A DNA stretch of 64,000 nt from Protopterus annectens (lineage: Eukaryota > Chordata > Ceratodontiformes > Protopteridae), in the NCBI RefSeq assembly GCF_019279795.1, contig NC_056740.1, forward strand, positions 225,702,611-225,766,610, written 5' to 3'. Every line of letters starts with the position of its first letter. Position 1 is the first letter of the stretch. Below are positions 11,501-22,929 of the stretch, piece by piece. The translations under genes and the position numbers were made by a program. The notes beneath the pieces were generated by a model. The model saw only the letters and a list, made by a program, of their open reading frames with translations, was not told where the DNA came from and did not search any database.

Positions 11501-12019
11501 TGTTTTTGGATTTTTGTTTACTTTTGGTTAGATTTCTTTTCCTGCTTTACACTTATATGCTTCTACTAAACTAAGCAGGGAAATCATCTTAGATTTCTTC
11601 TTATGTTTTTAAACTTTCACTGTGTTTGGATCTGGTTAAGTCAGCACATATGTATGCAGTCCTATGATAGCAGATCTCTACATGTAATCAGTTTTGAGGA
11701 GGCTCATACCTCCTTCAGAACAAGGCGTATATAATCTTGGTATCACTGATTTTATATATCATTTGATAAGCATGAAACATTTTTCTTGTTTTCCTCTTCA
11801 AGTGATCCATTACCTGCTGGGGCCAATCAATCACCTAAAACTGTAAGTTAGAACAGGAAAAGCAAATTGGTTTATAGATTGGACTTTGTTCCTAGATGTC
11901 AGGGCTGTTTTCAGTATTAATTTTAGTCTTCTCAAATATTCCTTATGGTGTTTTGTATTTCATTGTCAATCCTTCAACAATTCCCAAATATTTATACACT
12001 CCCTCCTGCTCAAGTTCCT

Positions 12020-12470
12020 TTATATCACATTACTGTCCCAAATTGATATTTTCCTGGTGCTGCAGCTTTCTTGCTTTAAATGTTGCTTTTGTTCATTTAT
12101 CAAGACCAAATGACATTCTTTATCATCTGAGAAAGTTTTAACCACTTGCAGTTGTGCTTTCAGCTTCTCATCTGATGAACTACTCAGTTCTAAATCATCC
12201 AGAAAAAGAAGATGAGAAGTCTTTACACTAGGTTGTTTTCTGTGAGCCAAATTGTAACCATGACCTAATCTGTTAAGTAGGCAATTTAATGGGTTAAGGG
12301 TAAGACAAAAGAGCAGCGGTGACAAAGAGTCACACTAGTATAGCCCCCTTTGAATTTTTATCCCTGGGATAACTTGTCTTTTATCATGGCTTAGCTGTAA
12401 AATGGTTTACCACTGTTTCATGGTCACTGTAATGTAACTGTTTTCAGTTCTTTTAGGCATCTTTTTTGTG
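12020..12470 (-). pseudogene. Reverse transcriptase core of the R4-like LINE
   Basis: The frame from 12325 reads SPLLFCLTLNPLNCLLNRLG, then HLLFLDDLEL, then LQVVKTFSDD. In R4-clade enzymes this is the sequence GDxLSPLLFCL, the catalytic (F/Y)xDD loop (here FLDD, both aspartates kept) and the following helix. Upstream, to about 12470, homologous text continues in other frames (VIPGIKIQRG just before SPLLF), so there is at least one frameshift and stop. The RT N-terminal half is missing, consistent with 5' truncation. Function is lost. Confidence 0.7.
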
Positions 12471-12711
12471 GTTCCCTAACACCTAGGCTCCAAACCAGTC
12501 ATTTTACATTAAGAGGGTCAAAGTCTGCACTCTTGTGGCAACAGAGGGCTTATTTCACCTATCTGAACTGGGAATTGCTGGTGGAAACTTATTGTGTGCT
12601 TACCTGATTGGCCTGTGAGCATATCTACTTTAAAATGTGCTTTTTTCTGCTTGTATATAAGCCTTGCATTTGCCTGATGCTGCTCCACATACATCAGCAG
12701 CTATTGGTGCC

Positions 12712-12772
<61 letters not shown>

Positions 12773-13179
12773 CACTAGAAGTTGTACGTTTCCCTATAAC
12801 AACTACCTCTGATATTTTCCAAACTCATGTGCTACTCAAGCAACAAGTAGCTTGCATGCTGAGCAGCATTGCCACATTTAGTTAGTTTTAGATTAAATTA
12901 TTACAGCACTCAGAACTACCGCTGCTCAAGGAGCAACTGGTTTGTGCACTGAGCAGCATCACCACATAAGATAGCTGCACATTACACTACATAAGCACCC
13001 ACCCCATATCCCGTGGCAAACACTCCCCATTCTATTCTCTTGTAAAGCATGTATTAAGGACCTGCAACCAGAGATAGGCACTTTCCTGCTATCTCTGCAT
13101 CTAGCTTGGTGGATATGGGCATCCTGAGGCAATGTAGCAATTGTTTCATGTTCACTGACAATCACTTAATTCTGAAACA
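12471..13179. other. Spacer with a TA microsatellite
   Basis: A perfect (TA)n run covers 12715-12771. The part after about 13030 may be the decayed 5' leader of CR1-like copy B, but it has no counterpart in copy I to confirm it. Confidence 0.5.
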
Positions 13180-13455
13180 AATGAATACAGTATGTGAGAG
13201 ATTTAGAGTTACACATTGTTACTGGAGGCAAGACTCTCACATACAGACACATAAAATGCCAAACAGGTTGTTAGTGACACATACAACACTCACCACACTA
13301 AGAACCAGACTTATAGACCCACATATGCAGTGGTGCTCACAGGTAAATTACCCAAACCTCAAAGGCCTCCCAAACACAGTCCTCATGCACACAAACAAGA
13401 GAACTTCTACCATAACATGTAAAACTACATCTGATAGTGTCTCATTTACCAAGCT

Positions 13456-14335
13456 CAAAGAAAGCAATTGCTGTAATACCACAGTGCTCAGTCACAGAAA
13501 TAGTACCTATAAGTTTAACTACCAAAGTCTAATAGCTGTTCAACTGGCCTTTTCTCCAAAAGCACACACAATAAAAGTACTTTTAAGTTTAAATACCAAA
13601 TTCTGAGAGCTGTTCAACTGCCCTTTTCTTCAAAAGAACACACAATAACAGAACCAGTATTGCAAAGCTAAGGGCTTTCGTCCAAACATTTAATGAACTT
13701 AGAGACATACAAAACAGCCAATTAGTTCTACTTATACTTTTACTTAATTACATAATCAATCACATGACACCAAATTTAAAAAATCTTCTATATTTAAAAA
13801 AAGCATTCACATAAAATGTTCACATACAACTTTCTAGTTAAAAGTACAATGAATGAAACATCAATAAAGAAAAAAAACTTTATATCCTTTATCTTTTGTG
13901 AAAATTTTATTATTACGTTTCATTTAACCCAAGACTTTTATCTGCATTTAGTAAAAGCTGCCAGTTAACTTCATTGACTTCTAAATTGTTATTTACGTCA
14001 CCAGAAAAACTTTTTGTGATACATGGTCCAATACAAAAAATGAGAACTTCCTGAATTCTGAACAAGATAAGGCATATTTTGCTAAAGCATTTATTATGTC
14101 TTTGTTTCTAACAGCAAGTGTATATTTATAAATATGCTTTGACAATTTTCTTCTAGCTTTCCTACATAGAAACTGCTGCATGATTCACACATAGATAAAT
14201 ATGCTACCATACTGAAATTATGTGTATACTTTCCAAGAGCCTATTACTGTGACTCAGCATTGTGGTATTACAGCAATTGCTTTCTTTGATTTTGCTAGTG
14301 GTTTTTTAAGCATTGCTCTGTACTTTTGTGAACTT
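13456..14335. mobile_element. 880-bp insertion in LINE copy B with 14-bp target-site duplication
   Basis: TCATTTACCAAGCT occurs at 13442-13455 and again at 14336-14349. Removing the intervening DNA joins the LINE text smoothly to what copy I has at 61.53-61.57 kb, so the empty site is visible. The insert starts with about 45 bp (AAAGAAAGCAATTGCTGTAA...) that recurs inverted at 14235-14288, leaving about 46 bp beyond the inverted copy. Inside, a unit of about 77 bp (TTTAACTACCAAAGTCTAAT... and its diverged copy) is tandemly duplicated at 13500-13660. It has no coding capacity. The class is uncertain. Confidence 0.75.
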
Positions 14336-14370
14336 TCATTTACCAAGCTGATAAGGTGTAATGCCACATA

Positions 14371-14870
14371 ACCCAATATTTTGGTCATAGGAGACTCCAT
14401 TGTGAGACACAGAGATGTCCCTTTCACCAGCCTGGATAAAGAGAAGGTTACAGTTAGTTTCCTGTCAGAGGTCAGGATTTGCCAGATAACACAAGCACTC
14501 AGGTCATTAAACCCCAAGTACCAGTATGACTCAATCATAGTCCATGTGGGTGTAAATCACCTGAGACATAGCTCTCTGGACTATGTAAAGAGAGACTAGA
14601 TTCAGCTCTCAGAATATGTGTCACAGGTGGGTATGAGCCTAGCATTGAGCAGCATTCTACTGTCTCCATCGATAATGCCACAATACCAACAGAAAATAAC
14701 TGACTTTAATAATTACTTTGTTACTGGTGTCATTCTAAATGGGTTCAATATCTGTCAGCCTGAAAGATCATGATTGACAGGGATGGTCTTCACCTGTTGC
14801 CATTAAGATTTCAGATATTGGCCAAAACATTATCCACCCCTATAGTGCCTTTTTTAGGCATTACCAAAAA
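14371..14870 (+). pseudogene. SGNH/GDSL-type esterase domain of LINE ORF1 (copy B)
   Basis: The frame at 14381 begins VIGDSIVRHRDVPF, which is block I with the nucleophilic serine of the GDS motif, and continues to YDSIIVHVGVNHL (14536-14574), the block III asparagine region of SGNH hydrolases. The carboxyl end, with the DxLHL Asp-His block, is recognisable in another frame near 14780-14800 (DRDGLHLL). An esterase domain in ORF1 is an established feature of CR1-type LINEs. A frameshift separates the blocks, so this copy cannot make the enzyme. Confidence 0.75.
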
Positions 14871-14904
14871 AATAAACCTTCCAACACAGCAAAACTATCT
14901 CTGG

Positions 14905-15560
14905 ATAAGATAAAGGTACTACTGCTCAATGCGAGGAGTCTCAACAAGAAACTACACTCCCTGGAACACTCCTCACCCTGGAGAATGCTGATGCCTACTC
15001 AGTTAATGAGACATGGTTCAAAGCCATGGAAACCACACCAGCAGTGCAAGGCTATAATGCTTTTCTCATGTTCTGACTACTCATGGCATAAGAAAGAACA
15101 AAAAGTGGAGGTGCATCCATCTACACAAAGGATAAGCATGCCTCAGGTCTGGTTAAATATGACATGCTTGACTTACTCCACGTCCAGATAACCATAGGAA
15201 AAATCCCTTACCATATCCTTGGTAGCTACAGGCCTTCTAACATGAACCAGGGAAACCATACCTCATACCTGCATTTACTAGAATCACTTACCATTCAGCT
15301 CAATATCATGCTCATGGGTGATTTCAACTCCTGTCCATTAACCGGGAAGCATATGTGACCACTAACATGCAGGCTCAAAGATTTCTAGACTTTGTCAATG
15401 CAAATGCCCAGGAGCAGCTAGTCTGTACTCCCACTGGGGCTACAAATGTCCTAGACCTGGTACTCAGAAATATGGGAGAGCATTGTACCCCCCCCCCCCA
15501 ATTACAATGTCTGCACTGGTTAGGTCAGATTGCAAAGTGGTCTCCCTTGAAATAAATAGA
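14905..15560 (+). pseudogene. AP-type endonuclease of CR1-like copy B
   Basis: The text begins with an LNARSLN-type motif near 14930, then NETWFKAMETTPA near 15004, QITIGKIPYHILGSYRP near 15187 and LMGDFNS at 15315-15335, which are the N, E and GDFN blocks of LINE apurinic-type endonucleases. The reading frame shifts several times and the SDH block is not clear. Target cleavage by the intact enzyme starts reverse transcription; this copy is dead. Confidence 0.75.
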
Positions 15561-16789
15561 AAACTAGAACTCCCATCTAAACCTAAAACTTTAAGAACTT
15601 TGCTAAAGTAAACTAGCTCTTATTAAGTCATGGCACAAATAATTTCCAAGCTCCCCCAAACCCCGAAAACACAGAAGCCTGCGTGGAAGCATACACAAAA
15701 GCCCTGTATGACCATATAAACAACTGCATAGAAACAGCATTACCAGACTAAAATAATCCTAGGATAAACCACAAAAAAAGCCAACCTGGCAGACCCCTAG
15801 TATAAGTAAATAGGTTGTACAACAAAAGAAAGAAGATCATATCTAGTAGTAAGAAAGAATGTGCACAACAGAGTAAACTCCCTCATTAGTCTAAGCAAGC
15901 AAATCAGGGGTCTAGTCAAGTCTTCAAAAGTGAATTGTGAGGCAAAATTAGCCTCCTATGCTAAGGATAACCATAATGGATTTTTCAGTTATGTCCATAA
16001 TCTTAAGGGCAACACACAACGAACCATGTGTGGAGTTAGTTGTAGATTGCATCACCTATACCAAACCAGAAAATAAAGCATATCTGCTGGCTGATAAATT
16101 CATCCCAAATTTCACCCCCTCCATCATCTCCCGCTACTGCACTGTACATGGCTCTTATTAGACCAATAATTTAGCAGACTACACCTTTCAGCATGTACTT
16201 GACCAGGCACTTGCAACAGTTGGAGTGGCCTCAAAGGTCCTTTACATAAAAAAATACAGGATGTAAACAATGTGCCCTTGTGTCCTTTGTGGCTTGACTA
16301 AAACCTCTACCCCTTTACTCTGTCTCCCACCGACTATTAAGGAATTATATACGTTTAACCTAAAAGGCACTCTCAGATCCAGTTGTGATGTAACTTTTAC
16401 ACATTCATAAGACAAACTGCAGGATGGATACCTGATCTAAAGATCTAAACTGGGTCTGTGACATGAACAAAACATATTGGAGAGACAGATAAGTGTCTCA
16501 GAGATTACCCCATCTTTGGATCAGGCTTCCTATTCATGTAAAGCAGAGCCCTTCCCTGACACTTTTCAAACTCACTTTAGATCAATGTATGGGGAATCTT
16601 AAATTCAGTCCTGTGCCCATATCCATTATGGACAGGGCAGGCTGTAAAATACTCAAAGGCATAGGCATAAACCTAAGACATTCTCTTGCCCTTAGGGTGC
16701 AAAACTGGGTAAAATTCTAGTAATAATGGCTAGGATTGTAACGACCCTTGAGTCATTAGTCTAGTAATCTCTTATGAACCTATGAACTT

Positions 16790-18053
16790 ATAATTGATCA
16801 ATGTAGGGTATATTGTATACATCTGTAAGTACTTCTTTATCCATGAATATGGGATATTGTCAAATGCTTTTTTGTACTCTATCCATGCCATACTTAATCT
16901 CTTCCCCTTTTTACAGTGTGCCATTTTGTGCTGATGCTGTCATAACAGATTTCTTCCAAGCTGGCTCTGTAGCACAGACTGATAAAGCCTTGACTTTGTT
17001 CCTGATGACCCAGCTTCAATCAGCAGACTTAGGAGCTAAATAATGCAACAGGGAAACCTAGGAATGGGTGGCCATTTCCTGGCTTGCCCTCATTTGGGAG
17101 AAGTGTAACTGCTTTGGTCTACCACATGCTAACAGCACACAGATGCTTGAAGTTTACAACAAAGCAGATAGGCCACAGGTATACTCACTCCCCAAACATG
17201 GATAGTGGTGTACACCTAGGCAATATTGTGACTACATACAGATGTGTATGACCATGTATTGGCCGTCATTGTGAAAAGGAAGCAATGCCCTGTCAGCAGG
17301 GTGGCCTTGCAGGACAGTGGAAGAAAGAGTCTTTTCATGGCTGACTAAGTGACAGATTGCCATAGACTAGCTTTCCCCACAGAACATAATGGGTGTAAAA
17401 TTAATGAATAGACAACCAAATAGAGCTTGACATTTGGCAGGAAAAAGGGCAAAGCTCAGCTGAGGAAGATAGGTTTCTTCTATACATGCACCTAATTTCT
17501 AGTTCATCTACCATGTCACTACTATTTAGTTGTGTTGTGCAAATCTAAGTATTTCTACTGGGTATGTCTCCATCACTTTAACCACAGGAGTAAGGTTGTG
17601 AGCTACATTCAGTTGTCCTGTATGAATCTTTCAGTCTTTATTTGCCTACTGCCTGACTTTGAGCAAGTCACTTAATAAGATAGTGTTACTGGATTATCTC
17701 CTTAAAGAAAAAAAATGTGTTTAATAGGATTACCCGCTGAACAAATAAAATACAAATTAAAAAAAAATCACTAGTGTTATATTCTGTCAAAAAAGATCCT
17801 TGTTCTTTTGTATGTTTCTTTGCAGGTATTTCATTGTTTTTTTTTACAGCAGCAGTATTGCACAATGGAGTGTTACGTGTTTGTCAGTATTGTAACATAT
17901 GACTGATGACATCATGCATGCTGCTATCACTTTGCTTGCCCCACCTACATCTACAGAAGTATGCATGCCTATCTGCTGCTGCTACTGTAATGCTCAGGAA
18001 CTTTTGTAAGTGGCATCGCTATGGGCACTGTTCATTCTTTAGCTATTGAATTA
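16790..18053. other. Unannotated DNA
   Basis: I see no gene, tRNA-like box or clear repeat. Open frames here are short and of low complexity. Confidence 0.4.
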
Positions 18054-18354
18054 CATACCTCTCAACCTCTTATTGCAAGAAATCTGGACAAAGCCATAAA
18101 TAAAAGTGGTACAAAGGTCCAAAAATAGGGACACTTTTTAAATTTTGCTCTTACAAACTTTGAAAGTTTATAGAATAACATGTCTTACATTAGCATGGAT
18201 TTTCAGAAGGGTATGAAGTCTGAAAGTCAAATGTCTGTCGTTATTTTCTAACTTCAGTCTTTAATGGTTTGCCACTAATTTGCCAGAAAAACACAATTTT
18301 ATGTAAAGCAGACCAAAAATATGAGGTGAAAATCCGTACAGTTGAGAGGTATGC
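18054..18354. mobile_element. 300-bp MITE, hAT-like
   Basis: Terminal inverted repeats CATACCTCTCAAC (18054-18066) and GTTGAGAGGTATG (18341-18353) bracket a non-coding body. A 7-bp direct repeat TGAATTA flanks it at 18047-18053 and 18355-18361. Short TIRs with a 7-8 bp duplication and a CCTCYCAAC terminus fit non-autonomous hAT elements. A related right end, GTTGGGAGGTATG, is at 56123-56135. Confidence 0.75.
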
Positions 18355-18749
18355 TGAATTATTGGTAGTTCCTGTTCTTTTTTATCTTGCTCTTCAAAGT
18401 GCCCACCCAGGAACTTAAAATCCTCTCCATGTAACATTTTAGAAGTTTGTTACATTTTTAAAATGGTTGACAGCCAATGATAAAAGAAAGCAAACCTCTT
18501 TGTATAGTGCAGTTTATATACAATAAATAACAACTAACTGAAAAAAATGATCAATGCCTGAGACTAAGGCAAAGAAAGGAATTCCGTTTTCTAATGCATC
18601 ATAACTAATGCGGCAGAACAAACTAAAATTAATGGCAGACTTTATGGACATAGGGTGAGATTCATAAAGTTTTCCTTAATGGATAGTGCATAGCTGCACT
18701 AACGACTACTGACATGTTATGACTATTAATGTCCGGAGAAGAATAAATA

Positions 18750-18835
18750 AATTAAAAATTTTAAACTAGCTCACAAAGCAGTGTAACATCACAGGAAACC
18801 CTTTATGTCAGACTTCATCCATTACATCAGAGCTC
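18750..18835 (+). repeat. Dispersed repeat, copy 1
   Basis: About 80 bp around CACAAAGCAGTGTAACATCA and CCTTTATGTCAGACTT resembles 20205-20285 in the same orientation. The family is unknown. Confidence 0.6.
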
Positions 18836-19270
18836 TAGATTGCTGGGTTATGCCCCCAGTAATTCAGAAGGCCAGCTCTAATTTATAAGTAGACTCCATT
18901 ATGCATGCTATTATCATATTAATAGTTGCCATGGCACAAAGCACCTTGTGTAATACAATGTAGCCTGGTGGTGTTAACAGCCTTTTATACAGTAGCCAAA
19001 TGAAAGACAGGCCAGCTGAACTAGCTGTTCAGGGAGCTCCCAAAGGTATGCCCTGACAAAAAATTTAACAACTGTAAAGTAACTATGAGCTAAAACAAAC
19101 TGCCTTCATCTAGTAGAATATAAGAATTTTTTTCTGAAATTGCACTATCATCTTTTCCACTGCAAAATGTGGTATGCATCAGGGCGTAGAGCAATATAAC
19201 CCTTCTGTTTTAAGAAAGACATGTATTTATCCTGTGGTATGACAGACTATTTAATAGTATTCCTCTAAGA

Positions 19271-19696
19271 TGTAGTATGATACATCACTTAATGTAGTGT
19301 GATACATCACTTAATGCAGTTGGATGCATCACTTAATGTAGTATGATATATCACTTAATGTAGTATGATGCATCACTTAATGTAGTATGATATATCATTT
19401 AATGTGGTATGATATATCACTTAATGTAGTATGATGCATCCCTTAATGTAGTATGATATATCACTTAATGTAGTATGATATATCACTTAATGTAGTATGA
19501 TGCATCACTTAATGTGGTATGATGCATCACTTAATGTAGTATGATGCATTACTTAATGTAGTATGATATATCACTTAATGTAGTATGATATATCACTTAA
19601 TGTAGTTGGATGCATCACTTAATGTAGTATGATATATCACTTAATGTAATATGATGCATCACTTAATGACTTAATGTAGTATGATACATCACTTAA
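19271..19696. repeat. 22-bp satellite array, about 19 units
   Basis: Unit TGTAGTATGATGCATCACTTAA, with ATAT or ACAT in place of GCAT at the centre, repeats with little length variation. The unit core TGATRYATCA is nearly palindromic. One unit boundary near 19665 has an extra ACTTAATG. Confidence 0.95.
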
Positions 19697-19863
19697 TAAG
19701 GCATAGTTTATCATGTAGTACTTCTCTCTGTGATGGGGTTTGGCACTAAGATTTCATTGAACTGTAAAGTTAACTACACTTTCCTACAGCATAGTACAGC
19801 TAAGTGCCATGGATTTATGGATTTATGGATTTATGGCCCTGTGCTGTGCAATGTATTTTAATT

Positions 19864-20082
19864 TTAGGAATTCTGCAATGGATCTTCCTCTTTCAATGCA
19901 TTCTCATGTGAAAATGTTTTTGAAAGGGGTTTTGCATAAGATACCTCCAAAAAAACTGGTGGCTCCTCCTTGAGATCTTCATTTTGTGTTAGAGATGCTA
20001 ACTGTTGCTCCATATGAACCAGCTCACTAAGATGACTTGAGGTTTTTAACATGGAAAACTGTTTTACTTTTTGCACTGACCT
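19864..20082 (-). CDS. Candidate terminal coding exon, unrecognised
   Basis: A strong 3' splice site on the minus strand (GGCAGCCTTCTTGCAG, ending at 20083) opens a phase-0 frame of 72 codons ending in TAG/TAA-type termination at 19864. An ATTAAA, a recognised polyadenylation-signal variant, follows within about 10 bases. The peptide is hydrophilic and protein-like (HLSELVHMEQQLASLTQ, then KEEPPVFLEVSYAKPLSKTF) and lacks any transposon motif. I cannot name the gene. Splice site, frame and signal together make this the best host-exon candidate in the window, but it could still be chance. Confidence 0.35.
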   Translation of the reverse strand, partial: RSVQKVKQFSMLKTSSHLSELVHMEQQLASLTQNEDLKEEPPVFLEVSYAKPLSKTFSHENALKEEDPLQNS

Positions 20083-20204
20083 CTGCAAGAAGGCTGCCTA
20101 TGAAATGTCAGCATTCGCAATGCTGAGTTTCGACAAGCCCCCCCAAAATGGCCTGTAATTACAGGAGAAGAGTGAATTTCAAACATTGCTCTTCTCTTTT
20201 AACT

Positions 20205-20285
20205 TTTTTTAATTAAAATTTAAACCACATGCACAAAGCAGTGTGACATAACAGTAAAGCCTCTATGCCAGACTTGTGTAATGGT
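20205..20285 (+). repeat. Dispersed repeat, copy 2
   Basis: This matches 18750-18835 through GCACAAAGCAGTGTGACATA and CTATGCCAGACTT, at perhaps 75 percent identity. Confidence 0.6.
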
Positions 20286-22687
20286 TCTTTTTTTGTGCAC
20301 TTTACTCAATATGTTTAACAGTTATAACATGCTGGTAGTGGGATAGGAAAAGCACGGGGAGGAAAAGACATTGGTTACATTTATTTTAATATAATGTCAT
20401 GCAAGTGCACTGCATTTCAAAATACATCACAGTCATCTGGAATGAAAGTGCCTTCCATTTTAAAGAGAAATACATTTAGTTTTGTTTAATTACTTTTATA
20501 CACAGTGGATCCCGAAGGGCTTTACAACTCAAGAATGCATATCAACTACCAATAAGAAAGAAAGGAGAAAATAAACAGAGAATAAAAAAAATGTGTAACT
20601 TTTGCACACAGCTTCACAGCACGTTATAATCATGTAAAAGATGACAGCAGCCTACAGAAACAGGAAAATTATTTAGGCCTTTAGATATAATGTTATCCCT
20701 AGAGCTTTCCAAAATATACTCCATTAATTTAGAGGAGTAATACAATATACAGACATGGTGTCAGAACAGTAAAGTAATAACGAGAACTATTACTGTATTT
20801 GAAAAAGTATGCTAATGATGAAAACTATCAAAAGTTATGGGGAGGTTAACTGACTTGCTTAGGTTTGTAGAGTTCATAACTACTAGTTTCATAAGTCAAG
20901 TACATATACTCACAGCCCTTTACATAACCAGATAGCAATGACCACTAAAAAAAGGTGCGAAATTTCTTGTAACAAATGAAACTACACATGCAGAATTTGT
21001 TGGAGTAGTGAAACTACACAAGTTAAAAATAGTCATTTAGATGACACCACTATTGAATATGTTCTGCTTTTACTTTGTTCTGTTTTCAAAAATCATAACT
21101 CAAATATTCAAAGGCAAAACTGAAGAGAACGTTTGTTACAAGTCACCACTGTAACCTGGTAAATTCTTGTGTTCTACACATAGCTCATTCTGTGAGCACC
21201 AAATAGCCAGTTCATTTATGATTTCTCCAGTATGCCTTGATAGTCCATGTTGATATAAAATGGGTCAGAGATGCCTTCAGCACAAACAGCTGCAGTCAGT
21301 GAGCTTGGCTGTCATACAAGGCAATCTGCTGTGCTGAGAAGATAGGCAATGCTGGCGCCTCAGAAAATCAGGCTGACTTTCTCATTGATTAACTCTGTTG
21401 TTCTTGGCTTCTGGCAGGAGCTTAAAGCAGTGTTTTTCTCAGTTAGAATGCTCTACTGTTCTTAAAGAGGAACAGGAAAGGTTGTCTGAGGCCAGCAAAA
21501 GTTCCCTCAACTTTTGGTCACATAAATCAGATGACTTCTCTTAGGAGAAACTTTTCATGATATCATAACACCCTGCAAAAAGGTTTCCAGTGGAAGTGAC
21601 TAGACAGTACAGCTGAAGTAATTTCATCTCAGGAGATTTTCTCTCCTTATTAGGAAATCATTTCTCAGAAATTGTTTGCAAGCTCTGTCTTCTGTCTGCC
21701 CATCTTCTCAGCTAACCCTTCCCACTTTTGAATAATGTGTTGCTAATGAAATCTTAAAAAATATCAAAGCATGTTTCTAAAGTCAAAGAAACAACTTATG
21801 CAGTTGCAAGTTAAACAGCAGTTAAAGTTCTTATTGTCATAACTTACTATCTATATTCTTGAGGAGACTAACAAAGTATATGTCGGGCTTATTTTACTGG
21901 TATGAGCATTGTAGGTGCAAAGTTTGAAAATCAAGAATGCATACATTCATGGAGTACTGCTGTCAAGGTCATTCGTCATCAATATGTTACTTCTTTAAAA
22001 CCCAGAATAATATTATGAGTACTATAACAAAGGCAGTAAACCTTCCCACTGAGTGCACAGTTACTGAAATAGAATTAGGCATGACTCTATTTCGAAGTTT
22101 TTAACTAATTTATTTTCATTTTCCTAAATGTTTTATTATTTCTTAAGGACAACAGCACAAAATAGGTTGCATCTTTTTACATAACAAGGCAGATCAGTAT
22201 TGTTTTATCAAGCAAATCTGACAGGACTAATTAGGGCATTCTTACAGTGAGAGTATAGAATTTATCCCATTAAGCATGCTTTTATTTTTTTTACAAATAA
22301 TCAGTGTTTCAATTTTGAGTTTCAGCTTCCTTTCCATTGTATGGGTGGAGTGGTGAGTTAGAAAGTTGCTAATACAAACAGAAAGGAGAAGGGCAGGATT
22401 TTTATACTATACAAGAATGTTTTACCAGAATTGGACTATGCAGATAAAACCAAACGTAGGGAGGGGAGGATGGGTGTGGAATAATACCATATGCACATAG
22501 CTGACCTAAATGTGCCACAAATAACATTTATGTTTCAGGTAAATATGTAGCTGTGTCTACATTTGAGTTATGTCACTCACAAATTCTTATGCTATTCCAG
22601 TCCTGAACATATGTATGTCTATATTGTTTTACACGTTTTTGTTATGCTGTAAGCATTTCATTTAATTAAGTTTCTTGTTTTGTCCAG
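20286..22687. other. Unannotated DNA
   Basis: No gene-like frame, tRNA-like sequence or clear repeat was recognised. Confidence 0.4.
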
Positions 22688-22929
22688 AGGTAAAGATATA
22701 CCTGTCATGTGTGGGGCTGTTTCCATATATGACAGAGAAGAAATAAAAAGTATTGTAAAATTGGCACTAATTTCTTCTAAGCCTTCTCTTGCACAAAATG
22801 TTACTGCAGATTTGCATTTTATTATAAAATATGAATTTCACCCTGTGCTCAGAAACTTGGTTGTATCTTGTCTACAGTTAGAGACAGCAACAGTGAAAAT
22901 GACAGTGGTCTTGATGTTCAAGCACAAAG
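22688..22929 (+). CDS. Candidate 242-bp internal exon, unrecognised
   Basis: The acceptor TTTCTTGTTTTGTCCAG ends at 22687 and the donor AAAG/GTAAAA lies at 22929/22930. Between them an uninterrupted frame (starting in phase 2, ending in phase 1) of about 80 codons has balanced composition (GKDIPVMCGAVSIYDREE, then LAQNVTADLHFIIKYEF). It does not resemble any transposon protein here and I do not recognise it. If it and the motif at 6119 belong to one gene, the phases would require at least one more exon between them. Confidence 0.3.

Larger units (their letters stand above)
8850..12470 (-). mobile_element. R4/Dong-like LINE remnant, split by two later insertions
   Basis: Minus-strand order matches an R4/Dong (Rex6-type) LINE with a restriction-enzyme-like endonuclease: RT at 12470-12020, thumb with GIIDWP-type text near 11850, a WLxxxxxKPxxE...ASQD segment at 11300, a C..C/H..C-like finger near 11180, then the C-terminal KYQDLQAEMRAM and VPIVVGA segment near 9210-9110 and the terminal LQKxxILxxLQVL helix near 9060-8985. 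Many stops and frameshifts show that it is dead. The middle of the C-terminal domain is interrupted by the foldback element at about 9296-10800 and the SINE at 10844-11072. The 3' untranslated part, to about 8850, is shared with the fragment at 60.86-61.05 kb. Confidence 0.75.
13180..16789 (+). mobile_element. CR1-like LINE copy B, internally deleted
   Basis: Plus-strand order: ORF1 leader (13180-13440, similar to copy I at 61.29-61.45 kb), SGNH-type esterase (14371-14850), endonuclease (14905-15560), linker to about 16130. There is then a direct jump to the thumb (TTATTAGACCAATAAT at 16155), so the reverse transcriptase core is missing. It ends at 16771-16789 in the octamer tail (CTTATGAACCTATGAAC). 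The upstream part is interrupted by the insertion at 13456-14335. Numerous stops and frameshifts are present. Confidence 0.85.

Noticed and set aside
13106..13606. 166-codon plus-strand frame as a host gene
   Set aside because: It crosses from the LINE ORF1 leader into the inserted 880-bp element and has no coherent domain.
19271..19696. CRISPR array
   Set aside because: Units abut with no unique spacers, and the setting is a vertebrate genome.
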